Of a stretch of 37,500 nucleotides of DNA, positions 1 to 10,790 are shown in pieces. The notes beneath the pieces are model-generated. The model was not told the DNA's origin and did no database searches. It was given only the letters and a program-made list of their open reading frames with translations. Each line of letters starts with the position of its first letter. Positions within the stretch are counted from its first letter, which is position 1. The position numbers and the translations under genes were made by a program. The stretch is taken from the NCBI GenBank assembly GCA_034096865.1, contig JAWQFJ010009650.1:47501-85000 (forward strand). The letters run 5' to 3'. The DNA is from Theodoxus fluviatilis (lineage: Eukaryota > Mollusca > Gastropoda > Cycloneritida > Neritidae).

Positions 1-60
1 TGGTGTAGAGAGAAGTAGGTGGTGTAGAGAGAAGTGGGTGGTGTAGAGAGAAGTAGGTGG

Positions 61-2682
61 TGTAGAGAGCAGTAGGTGGTATAGAGAGCAGTAGGTGGTA
101 TAGAGAGCAGTAGGTGGTGTAGAGAGAAGTGGGTGATGTAGAGAGAAGTGGGTGGTGTAGAGAGAAGTGGGTGGTGTAGAGAGAAGTGGGTGGTGTAGAG
201 AGAAGTGGGTAGTATAGAGAGAAGTGGGTGATGTAGAGAGAAGTGGGTAGTATAGAGAGAAGTGGGTGGTGTAGAGAGAAGTGGGTGGTGTAGAGAGAAG
301 TGGGTGGTGTAGAGAGAAGTGGGTGGTGTAGAGAGAAGTGGGTGGTGTAGAAAGAAGTGGGTAGTACAGAGAGAAGTGGGTGGTGTAGAGAGAAGTGGGT
401 GGTGTAGAGAGAAGTGGGTGGTGTAGAGAGAAGTGGGTAGTACAGAGAGAAGTCGGTGGTGTAGAGAGAAGTGGGTGGTGTAGAGAGAAGTGGGTGGTGT
501 AGAGAGAAGTGGGTGGTGTAGAGAGAAGTGGGTGGTGTTGAGAGAAGTGGGTGATGTAGAGAGAAGTGGGTGGTGTAGAGAGAAGTGGGTAGTACAGAGA
601 GAAGTGGGTGATGTAGAGAGAAGTGGGTGGTGTAGAGAGAAGTTGGTGGTGTAGAGAGAAGTGGGTGGTGTAGAGAGAAGTGAGTGGTGTAGAGAGAAGT
701 GAGTGGTGTAGAGAGAAGTGGGTGGTGTAGAGAGAAGTGGGTGGTGTAGAGAGAAGTGGGTGGTGTAGAGAGAAGTGGGTGGTGTAGAGAGAAGTTGGTG
801 GTGTAGAGAGAAGTGGGTGGTGTAGAGAGAAGTGGGTGGTGTAGAGAGAAGTGGGTGGTGTAGAGAGAAGTGGGTGGTGTAGAGAGAAGTGGGTGGTGTA
901 GAGAGAAGTGGGTGGTATAGAGAGAAGTGGGTGGTGTAGAGAGAAGTGGGTGGTGTAGAGAGAAGTGGGTAGTATAGAGAGAAGTGGGTGGTGTAGAGAG
1001 AAGTGGGTGATGTAGAGAGAAGTGGGTAGTACAGAGAGAAGTGGGTGGTGTAGAGAGAAGTGGGTGGTGTAGAGAGAAGTGGGTGGTGTAGAGAGAAGTG
1101 GGTGGTGTAGAGAGAAGTGGGTGGTGTAGAGAGAAGTGGGTAGTACAGAGAGAAGTGGGTGGTGTAGAGAGAAGTGGGTGGTGTAGAGAGAAGTGGGTGG
1201 TGTAGAGAGAAGTGGGTAGTATAGAGAGAAGTGGGTGGTGTAGAGAGAAGTGGGTGATGTAGAGAGAAGTGGGTAGTACAGAGAGAAGTGGGTGGTGTAG
1301 AGAGAAGTGGGTGGTGTAGAGAGAAGTGGGTGGTGTAGAGAGAAGTGGGTGGTGTAGAGAGAAGTGGGTGGTGTAGAGAGAAGTGGGTGGTGTAGAGAGA
1401 AGTGTGTGGTGTAGAGAGAAGTGGGTGGTATAGAGAGAAGTAGGTGGTGTAGAGAGAAGTGGGTGGTGTAGAGAGAAGTGGGTGGTGTAGAGAGCAGTGG
1501 GTGGTGTAGAGAGAAGTGAGTGGTGTAGAGAGAAGTGGGTGGTGTAGAGAGAAGTAGGTGGTATAGAGAGAAGTAGGTGGTGTAGAGAGAAGTGGGTGGT
1601 GTAGAGAGAAGTGGGTGGTATAGAGAGAAGTGGGTGGTGTAGAGAGAAGTAGGTGGTGTAGAGAGAAGTAGGTGGTGTAGAGAGAAGTGGGTGGTGTAGA
1701 GAGAAGTGGGTGGTGTAGAGAGCAGTGGGTGGTGTAGAGAGAAGTGAGTGGTGTAGAGAGAAGTGGGTGGTGTAGAGAGAAGTAGGTGGTATAGAGAGAA
1801 GTAGGTGGTGTAGAGAGAAGTGGGTGGTGTAGAGAGAAGTGGGTGGTATAGAGAGAAGTGGGTGGTGTAGAGAGAAGTAGGTGGTGTAGAGAGAAGTAGG
1901 TGGTGTAGAGAGAAGTGGGTGGTGTAAAGAGAAGTGGGTGGTGTAGAGAGCAGTGGGTGGTGTAGAGAGAAGTGAGTGGTGTAGAGAGAAGTGGGTGGTG
2001 TAGAGAGAAGTGGGTGGTGTAGAGAGAAGTAGGTGGTGTAGAGAGAAGTAGGTGGTGTAGAGAGAAGTGGGTGGTGTAGAGAGAAGTGGGTGGTGTAGAG
2101 AGAAGTAGGTGGTGTAGAGAGAAGTAGGTGGTGTAGAGAGAAGTGGGTGGTGTAGAGAGAAGTGGGTGGTGTAGAGAGCAGTGGGTGGTGTAGAGAGAAG
2201 TGGGTGGTGTAGAGAGAAGTAGGTGGTGTAGAGAGAAGTGGGTGGTGTAGAGAGAAGTAGGTGGTGTAGAGAGAAGTAGGTGGTGTAGAGAGAAGTGGGT
2301 GGTGTAGAGAGCAGTGGGTGGTGTAGAGAGAAGTGAGTGGTGTAGAGAGAAGTGGGTGGTGTAGAGAAAAGTGGGTGGTGTAGAGAGCAGTGGGTGGTGT
2401 AGAGAGAAGTGGGTGGTGTAGAGAGAAGTGGGTGGTGTAGAGAGCAGTGGGTGGTGTAGAGAGCAGTGGGTGGTATAGAGAGAAGTGGGTGGTGTAGAGA
2501 GAAGTGGGTGGTGTAGAGAGAAGTAGGTGGTATAGAGAGAAGTGGGTGGTATAGAGAGAAGTGGGTGGTGTAGAGAGCAGTAGGTGGTATAGAGAGCAGT
2601 AGGTGGTATAGAGAGCAGTAGGTGGTGTAGAGAGAAGTAGGTGGTGTAGAGAGAAGTGGGTGGTGTAGAGAGAAGTAGGTGG
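61..2682. repeat. Higher-order repeat copy 1 of the 19-bp array (2622 bp, 138 units)
   Basis: The block begins with the variant string GAGAGCAGTAGGTGGTATAG repeated three times, followed by a GATG unit. The identical start recurs at 2683 and 5305, so the period is exactly 2622 bp, or 138 x 19. A rare private variant (GTGTTGAG for GTGTAGAG) at 531-540 reappears at 3153-3162, again 2622 bp away. This confirms that the whole block, not only the 19-bp unit, was duplicated. Confidence 0.9.
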
Positions 2683-5304
2683 TGTAGAGAGCAGTAGGTG
2701 GTATAGAGAGCAGTAGGTGGTATAGAGAGCAGTAGGTGGTGTAGAGAGAAGTGGGTGATGTAGAGAGAAGTGGGTGGTGTAGAGAGAAGTGGGTGGTGTA
2801 GAGAGAAGTGGGTGGTGTAGAGAGAAGTGGGTAGTATAGAGAGAAGTGGGTGATGTAGAGAGAAGTGGGTAGTATAGAGAGAAGTGGGTGGTGTAGAGAG
2901 AAGTGGGTGGTGTAGAGAGAAGTGGGTGGTGTAGAGAGAAGTGGGTGGTGTAGAGAGAAGTGGGTGGTGTAGAAAGAAGTGGGTAGTACAGAGAGAAGTG
3001 GGTGGTGTAGAGAGAAGTGGGTGGTGTAGAGAGAAGTGGGTGGTGTAGAGAGAAGTGGGTAGTACAGAGAGAAGTCGGTGGTGTAGAGAGAAGTGGGTGG
3101 TGTAGAGAGAAGTGGGTGGTGTAGAGAGAAGTGGGTGGTGTAGAGAGAAGTGGGTGGTGTTGAGAGAAGTGGGTGATGTAGAGAGAAGTGGGTGGTGTAG
3201 AGAGAAGTGGGTAGTACAGAGAGAAGTGGGTGATGTAGAGAGAAGTGGGTGGTGTAGAGAGAAGTTGGTGGTGTAGAGAGAAGTGGGTGGTGTAGAGAGA
3301 AGTGAGTGGTGTAGAGAGAAGTGAGTGGTGTAGAGAGAAGTGGGTGGTGTAGAGAGAAGTGGGTGGTGTAGAGAGAAGTGGGTGGTGTAGAGAGAAGTGG
3401 GTGGTGTAGAGAGAAGTTGGTGGTGTAGAGAGAAGTGGGTGGTGTAGAGAGAAGTGAGTGGTGTAGAGAGAAGTGGGTGGTGTAGAGAGAAGTGGGTGGT
3501 GTAGAGAGAAGTGGGTGGTGTAGAGAGAAGTGGGTGGTATAGAGAGAAGTGGGTGGTGTAGAGAGAAGTGGGTGGTGTAGAGAGAAGTGGGTAGTATAGA
3601 GAGAAGTGGGTGGTGTAGAGAGAAGTGGGTGATGTAGAGAGAAGTGGGTAGTACAGAGAGAAGTGGGTGGTGTAGAGAGAAGTGGGTGGTGTAGAGAGAA
3701 GTGGGTGGTGTAGAGAGAAGTGGGTGGTGTAGAGAGAAGTGGGTGGTGTAGAGAGAAGTGGGTAGTACAGAGAGAAGTGGGTGGTGTAGAGAGAAGTGGG
3801 TGGTGTAGAGAGAAGTGGGTGGTGTAGAGAGAAGTGGGTAGTATAGAGAGAAGTGGGTGGTGTAGAGAGAAGTGGGTGATGTAGAGAGAAGTGGGTAGTA
3901 CAGAGAGAAGTGGGTGGTGTAGAGAGAAGTGGGTGGTGTAGAGAGAAGTGGGTGGTGTAGAGAGAAGTGGGTGATGTAGAGAGAAGTGGGTGGTGTAGAG
4001 AGAAGTGGGTGGTGTAGAGAGAAGTGTGTGGTGTAGAGAGAAGTGGGTGGTATAGAGAGAAGTAGGTGGTGTAGAGAGAAGTGGGTGGTGTAGAGAGAAG
4101 TGGGTGGTGTAGAGAGCAGTGGGTGGTGTAGAGAGAAGTGAGTGGTGTAGAGAGAAGTGGGTGGTGTAGAGAGAAGTAGGTGGTATAGAGAGAAGTAGGT
4201 GGTGTAGAGAGAAGTGGGTGGTGTAGAGAGAAGTGGGTGGTATAGAGAGAAGTGGGTGGTGTAGAGAGAAGTAGGTGGTGTAGAGAGAAGTAGGTGGTGT
4301 AGAGAGAAGTGGGTGGTGTAGAGAGAAGTGGGTGGTGTAGAGAGCAGTGGGTGGTGTAGAGAGAAGTGAGTGGTGTAGAGAGAAGTGGGTGGTGTAGAGA
4401 GAAGTAGGTGGTATAGAGAAAAGTAGGTGGTGTAGAGAGAAGTGGGTGGTGTAGAGAGAAGTGGGTGGTATAGAGAGAAGTGGGTGGTGTAGAGAGAAGT
4501 AGGTGGTGTAGAGAGAAGTAGGTGGTGTAGAGAGAAGTGGGTGGTGTAAAGAGAAGTGGGTGGTGTAGAGAGCAGTGGGTGGTGTAGAGAGAAGTGAGTG
4601 GTGTAGAGAGAAGTGGGTGGTGTAGAGAGAAGTGGGTGGTGTAGAGAGAAGTAGGTGGTGTAGAGAGAAGTAGGTGGTGTAGAGAGAAGTGGGTGGTGTA
4701 GAGAGAAGTGGGTGGTGTAGAGAGAAGTAGGTGGTGTAGAGAGAAGTAGGTGGTGTAGAGAGAAGTGGGTGGTGTAGAGAGAAGTGGGTGGTGTAGAGAG
4801 CAGTGGGTGGTGTAGAGAGAAGTGGGTGGTGTAGAGAGAAGTAGGTGGTGTAGAGAGAAGTGGGTGGTGTAGAGAGAAGTAGGTGGTGTAGAGAGAAGTA
4901 GGTGGTGTAGAGAGAAGTGGGTGTTGTAGAGAGCAGTGGGTGGTGTAGAGAGAAGTGAGTGGTGTAGAGAGAAGTGGGTGGTGTAGAGAGAAGTGGGTGG
5001 TGTAGAGAGCAGTGGGTGGTGTAGAGAGAAGTGGGTGGTGTAGAGAGAAGTGGGTGGTGTAGAGAGCAGTGGGTGGTGTAGAGAGCAGTGGGTGGTATAG
5101 AGAGAAGTGGGTGGTGTAGAGAGAAGTGGGTGGTGTAGAGAGAAGTAGGTGGTATAGAGAGAAGTGGGTGGTATAGAGAGAAGTGGGTGGTGTAGAGAGC
5201 AGTAGGTGGTATAGAGAGCAGTAGGTGGTATAGAAAGCAGTAGGTGGTGTAGAGAGAAGTAGGTGGTGTAGAGAGAAGTGGGTGGTGTAGAGAGAAGTAG
5301 GTGG
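2683..5304. repeat. Higher-order repeat copy 2 of the 19-bp array (2622 bp)
   Basis: This is the second copy of the 138-unit block. It follows the same order of variant units as copy 1 with only scattered single-base differences, for example GTGTTGTAG near 4923 and GATG near 3973. Those differences argue against a simple assembly duplication. The block was amplified recently, because variant order is kept across all 138 units. Confidence 0.88.
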
Positions 5305-7800
5305 TGTAGAGAGCAGTAGGTGGTATAGAGAGCAGTAGGTGGTATAGAGAGCAGTAGGTGGTGTAGAGAGAAGTGGGTGATGTAGAGAGAAGTGGGTGGT
5401 GTAGAGAGAAGTGGGTGGTGTAGAGAGAAGTGGGTGGTGTAGAGAGAAGTGGGTAGTATAGAGAGAAGTGGGTGATGTAGAGAGAAGTGGGTAGTATAGA
5501 GAGAAGTGGGTGGTGTAGAGAGAAGTGGGTGGTGTAGAGAGAAGTGGGTGGTGTAGAGAGAAGTGGGTGGTGTAGAGAGAAGTGGGTGGTGTAGAGAGAA
5601 GTGGGTAGTATAGAGAGAAGTGGGTGATGTAGAGAGAAGTGGGTAGTACAGAGAGAAGTAGGTGGTGTAGAGAGCAGTAGGTGGTATAGAGAGCAGTAGG
5701 TGGTGTAGAGAGAAGTGGGTGATGTAGAGAGAAGTGGGTGGTGTAGAGAGAAGTGGGTGGTGTAGAGAGAAGTGGGTGGTGTAGAGAGAAGTGGGTAGTA
5801 TAGAGAGAAGTGGGTGATGTAGAGAGAAGTGGGTAGTATAGAGAGAAGTGGGTGGTGTAGAGAGAAGTGGGTGGTGTAGAGAGAAGTGGGTGGTGTAGAG
5901 AGAAGTGGGTGGTGTAGAGAGAAGTGGGTGATGTAGAGAGAAGTGGGTAGTACAGAGAGAAGTGGGTGGTGTAGAGAGAAGTGGGTGGTGTAGAGAGAAG
6001 TGGGTGGTGTAGAGAGAAGTGGGTAGTACAGAGAGAAGTGGGTGGTGTAGAGAGAAGTGGGTGGTGTAGAGAGAAGTAGGTGGTGTAGAGAGAAGTGGGT
6101 GGTGTAGAGAGAAGTGGGTGGTGTAGAGAGAAGTGGGTGGTATAGAGAGAAGTGGGTGGTGTAGAGAGAAGTGGGTGGTACAGAGAGAAGTCGGTGGTGT
6201 AGAGAGAAGTGGGTGGTGTAGAGAGAAGTGGGTGGTGTAGAGAGAAGTGGGTGGTGTAGAGAGAAGTGGGTGGTGTTGAGAGAAGTGGGTGATGTAGAGA
6301 GAAGTGGGTGGTGTAGAGAGAAGTGGGTAGTACAGAGAGAAGTGGGTGGTGTAGAGAGAAGTGGGTGGTGTAGAGAGAAGTGGGTGGTGTAGAGAGAAGT
6401 GGGTGGTGTAGAGAGAAGTGGGTGATGTAGAGAGAAGTGGGTGGTGTAGAGAGAAGTGGGTGGTGTAGAGAGAAGTGGGTGGTGTAGAGAGAAGTGGCTG
6501 GTGTAGAGAGAAGTGGGTGATGTAGAGAGAAGTGGGTGGTGTAGAGAGAAGTGGGTGATGTAGAGAGAAGTGGGTGGTGTAGAGAGAAGTGGGTGGTGTA
6601 GAGAGAAGTGGGTGGTATAGAGAGAAGTGGGTGGTGTAGAGAGCAGTGGGTAGTATAGAGAGAAGTGGGTGGTGTAGAGAGAAGTGGGTGGTGTAGAGAG
6701 AAGTGGGTAGTATAGAGAGAAGTGGGTGGTGTAGAGAGAAGTGGGTGGTGTAGAGAGAAGTGGGTGGTGTAGAGAGAAGTGGGTAGTACAGAGAGAAGTG
6801 GGTGGTGTAGAGAGAAATGAGTGGTGTAGAGAGAAGTGAGTGGTGTAGAGAGAAGTGGGTGGTGTAGAGAGAAGTGGGTGGTGTAGAGAGAAGTGAGTGG
6901 TGTAGAGAGAAGTGGGTGGTGTAGAGAGAAGTGGGTAGTACAGAGAGAAGTGGGTGGTGTAGAGAGAAGTGGGTGGTGTAGAGAGAAGTGGGTGGTGTAG
7001 AGAGCAGTAGGTGGTGTAGAGAGAAGTGGGTGGTGTAGAGAGAAGTGGGTGGTGTAGAGAGAAGTGAGTGGTGTAGAGAGCAGTAGGTGGTGTAGAGAGA
7101 AGTGGGTGGTGTAGAGAGAAGTGAGTGGTGTAGAGAGAAGTGGGTGGTGTAGAGAGAAGTGGGTAGTACAGAGAGAAGTGGGTGATGTAGAGAGAAGTGG
7201 GTGGTGTAGAGAGAAGTTGGTGGTGTAGAGAGAAGTGGGTGGTGTAGAGAGAAGTGAGTGGTGTAGAGAGAAGTGAGTGGTGTAGAGAGAAGTGGGTGGT
7301 GTAGAGAGAAGTGGGTGGTATAGAGAGAAGTGAGTGGTGTAGAGAGGAATGGATGGTGTAGAGAGAAGTGGGTCGTATAGAGAGAAGTGGGTGGTGTAGA
7401 GAGAAGTGGGTGGTATAGAGAGAAGTGGGTGGTATAGAGAGAAGTGGGTGGTGTAGAGAGAAGTGGGTGGCATAGAGAGAAGTGGGTGGTATAGAGAGAA
7501 GTGGGTGGTATAGAGAGAAGTGGGTGGTGTAGAGAGAAGTGGGTGGTATAGAGAGAAGTGGGTCGTATAGAGAGAAGTGGGTGGTATAGAGAGAAGTGGG
7601 TGGTATAGAGAGAAGTGGGTGGTATAGAGAGAAGTGGGTGGTATAGAGAGAAGTGGGTGGTATAGAGAGAAGTGGGTGGTGTAGAGAGAAGTGGGTAGTA
7701 TAGAGAGAAGTGGGTGGTGTAGAGAGAAGTGGGTGGTGTAGAGAGAAGTGGGTGGTGTAGAGAGAAGTGGGTGGTGTAGAGAGAAGTGGGTGGTGTAGAG
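5305..7800. repeat. Third, rearranged partial higher-order copy
   Basis: The copy starts like the two before it at 5305, but the start motif recurs at 5666, after 361 bp or 19 units. This marks an internal duplication or unequal exchange. The rare GTGTTGAG variant recurs again near 6275. Beyond about 6.4 kb the variant order diverges from the 138-unit pattern, so this is the degraded edge of the 2622-bp block. Confidence 0.7.
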
Positions 7801-10618
7801 AGAAGTGAGTGGTGTAGAGAGAAGTGGGTGATGTAGAGAGAAGTGGGTGGTGTAGAGAGAAGTGGGTGGTGTAGAGAGAAGTGAGTGGTGTAGAGAGAAG
7901 TGGGTAGTATAGAGAGAAGTGGGTGGTGTAGAGAGAAGTGGGTGGTGTAGAGAGAAGTGTGTGGTGTAGAGAGAAGCGAGTGGTGTAGAAAGAAGTGGGT
8001 GATGTAGAGAGGAGTGGGTAGTATAGAGAGAAGTGGGTGGTGTAGAGAGAAGTGGGTGATGTAGAGAGAAGTCGGTGGTGTAGAGAGAAGTGGGTGGTAT
8101 AGAGAGAAGTGAGTGGTGTAGAGAGAAGTGGGTGATGTAGAGAGAAGTGGGTGATGTAGAGAGAAGTGGGTGATGTAGAGAGAAGTGGGTGATGTAGAGA
8201 GAAGTGGGTGGTGTAGAGAGAAGTGGGTGGTATAGAGAGAAGTGGGTGATGTAGAGAGAAGTGGGTGATGTAGAGAGAAGTGGGTGATGTAGAGAGAAGT
8301 GGGTGGTGTAGAGAGAAGTGGGTGGTGTAGAGAGAAGTGGGTGGTGTAGAGAGAAGTGAGTGGTGTAGAGAGAAGTGGGTGGTGTAGAGAGAAGTGGGTG
8401 GTGTAGAGAGAAGTAGGTGGTATAGAGAGAAGTGAGTGGTGTAGAGAGAAGTAGGTGGTGTAGAGAGAAGTGGGTGGTGTAGAGAGAAGTGGGTGGTATA
8501 GAGAGAAGTGTGTGGTGTAGAGAGAAGTGAGTGGTGTAGAGAGAAGTGAGTGGTGTAGAGAGAAGTGGGTGGTATAGAGAGAAGTGTGTGGTGTAGAGAG
8601 AAGTGGGTGATGTAGAGAGAAGTGGGTGGTGTAGAGAGAAGTGAGTGGTGTAGAGAGAAGTGGGTGGTATAGAGAGAAGTGAGTGGTGTAGAGAGAAGTG
8701 GGTGTTGTAGAGAGAAGTTGGTGATATAGAGAGAAGTGGGTGGTGTAGAGAGAAGTGGGTGGTGTAGAGAGAAGTGAGTGGTGTAGAGAGAAGTGGGTGG
8801 TATAGAGAGAAGTGTGTGGTGTAGAGAGAAGTGGGTGATGTAGAGAGAAGTGGGTGATGTAGAGAGAAGTGGGTGGTGTAGAGAGAAGTGGGTGGTATAG
8901 AGAGAAGTGGGTGGTGTAGAGAGAAATGGGTAGTATAGAGAGAAGTGGGTGGTGTAGAGAGAAGTGGGTAGTATAGAGAGAAGTGGGTGATGTAGAGAGA
9001 AGTGGGTAGTATAGAGAGAAGTGGGTGGTGTAGAGAGAAGTGGGTGGTGTAGAGAGAAGTGGGTGATGTAGAGAGAAGTGGGTGGTGTAGAGAGAAGTGA
9101 GTGGTGTAGAGAGAAGTGGGTGGTATAGAGAGAAGTGGGTGGTGTAGAGAGAAGTGAGTGGTGTAGAGAGAAGTGGGTGGTGTAGAGAGAAGTGGGTGGT
9201 ATAGAGAGAAGTGTGTGGTGTAGAGAGAAGTGAGTGGTGTAGAGAGAAGTGGGTGGTATTGAGAGAAGTGGATGGTGTAGAGAGAAGTGAGTGGTGTAGA
9301 GAGAAGTGGGTGGTGTAGAGAGAAGTGGGTGGTGTAGAGAGAAGTGGGTGGTGTAGAGAGAAGTGAGTGGTGTAGAGAGAAGTGGGTGGTATTGAGAGAA
9401 GTGGATGGTGTAGAGAGAAGTGAGTGGTGTAGAGAGAAGTGGGTGGTGTAGAGAGAAGTGGGTGGTGTAGAGAGAAGTGGGTAGTACAGAGAGAAGTGGG
9501 TGGTGTAGAGAGAAGTGGGTGGTATAGAGAGCAGTAGGTGGTGTAGAGAGAAGTGAGTGGTGTAGAGAGAAGTGGGTGGTGTAGAGAGAAGTGGGTGGTG
9601 TAGAGAGAAGTGGGTGGTGTAGAGAGCAGTAGGTGGTGTAGAGAGCAGTAGGTGGTGTAGAGAGAAGTGAGTGGTGTAGAGAGAAGTGGGTGGTGTAGAG
9701 AGAAGTGGGTGGTGTAGAGAGAAGTGGGTGGTGTAGAGAGAAGTGAGTGGTGTAGAGAGAAGTGGGTGATGTAGAGAGAAGTGGGTGATGTAGAGAGAAG
9801 TGGGTGGTGTAGAGAGAAGTGAGTGGTGTAGAGAGAAGTGGGTAGTATAGAGAGAAGTGGGTGGTGTAGAGAGAAGTGGGTGGTGTAGAGAGAAGTGGGT
9901 GGTGTAGAGAGAAGCGAGTGGTGTAGAAAGAAGTGGGTGATGTAGAGAGAAGTGGGTAGTATAGAGAGAAGTGGGTGGTGTAGAGAGAAGTGGGTGATGT
10001 AGAGAGAAGTCGGTGGTGTAGAGAGAAGTGGGTGGTATAGAGAGAAGTGAGTGGTGTAGAGAGAATTGGTAATGTAGAGAGAAGTGGGTGATGTAGAGAG
10101 AAGTGGGTGATGTAGAGAGAAGTGGGTGATGTAGAGAGAAGTGGGTGGTGTAGAGAGAAGTGGGTGGTATAGAGAGAAGTGGGTGATGTAGAGAGAAGTG
10201 CGTGATGTAGAGAGAAGTGGGTGATGTAGAGAGAAGTGGGTGGTGTAGAGAGAAGTGGGTGGTGTAGAGAGAAGTGGGTGGTGTAGAGAGAAGTGAGTGG
10301 TGTAGAGAGAAGTGGGTGGTGTAGAGAGAAGTGGGTGGTGTAGAGAGAAGTAGGTGGTATAGAGAGAAGTGAGTGGTGTAGTGAGAAGTAGGTGGTGTAG
10401 AGAGAAGTGGGTGGTGTAGAGAGAAGTGGGTGGTGTAGAGAGAAGTGAGTGGTGTAGAGAGAAGTGAGTGGTGTAGAGAGAAGTGGGTGGTATAGAGAGA
10501 AGTGTGTGGTGTAGAGAGAAGTGGGTGGTGTAGAGAGAAGTGGGTGGTGTAGAGAGAAGTGGGTGGTGTAGAGAGAAGTGGGTGGTATAGAGAGAAGTGG
10601 GTGGTATAGAGAGAAGTG
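7801..10618. repeat. Second higher-order family in the array, 1938-bp period (102 units)
   Basis: The rare pair GAAGCGAGTGG then GTAGAAAG appears at 7973 and again at 9911, exactly 1938 bp or 102 x 19 apart. The surrounding variant order agrees from about 7801/9739 onward. After the 1-bp loss near 10066 the offset becomes 1937, and one unit is missing in the right copy near 10.42 kb. A shorter period of 133 bp (7 units) is also seen: GGTATTGAG at 9255 and 9388. Confidence 0.75.
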
Positions 10619-10790
10619 GCTATTGCGGTGGAGGAGGAAATGAGGGCCCTAATGATGAGAGCGAGAGGGGAAGTGGACGCCACAGTAAGCCAATCATGTC
10701 GCTGGAAGACTGGTTATCACGAATGAATATGAAAGGTTGCTGTGAAATCTACATGTACTTGAGCTGGCATCCCCCTGTGGTTTGGGACTG
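10619..10790. other. Unique linker between two tandem arrays
   Basis: This is 172 bp of non-repetitive sequence with a short open frame on the plus strand (10597-10791, 64 codons) that starts inside the 19-bp array. The peptide is Gly-rich and then acidic, with MSLEDWLSRM in its middle. I recognise no family, and the start codon lies in repeat DNA, so I do not call it a gene. Confidence 0.6.

Larger units (their letters stand above)
1..10618. repeat. 19-bp tandem (minisatellite/satellite) array, about 559 units
   Basis: The consensus unit is GTGGGTGGTGTAGAGAGAA, repeated without interruption from the window edge to about 10618. The left end is outside the window. Common variants are GTAGG, GTGAG, GTTGG, GATG for GGTG, GTATAG or GTACAG for GTGTAG, and GAGAGCAG for GAGAGAAG. 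Length changes are almost absent; a clear one is a 1-bp loss near 10064-10071. The plus strand meets TAG in every frame because 19 is not a multiple of 3. The complementary strand carries no stop. Variants recur in blocks, which gives higher-order periods annotated separately. No gene is visible inside. The array ends where GTGGCTATTGCGG begins unique sequence. Confidence 0.98.

Noticed and set aside
1..10618. Telomeric repeat or strong G-quadruplex array
   Set aside because: The unit has only one GGG and one or two GG tracts separated by a 10-nt GA-rich stretch, and it is not a known telomere motif.
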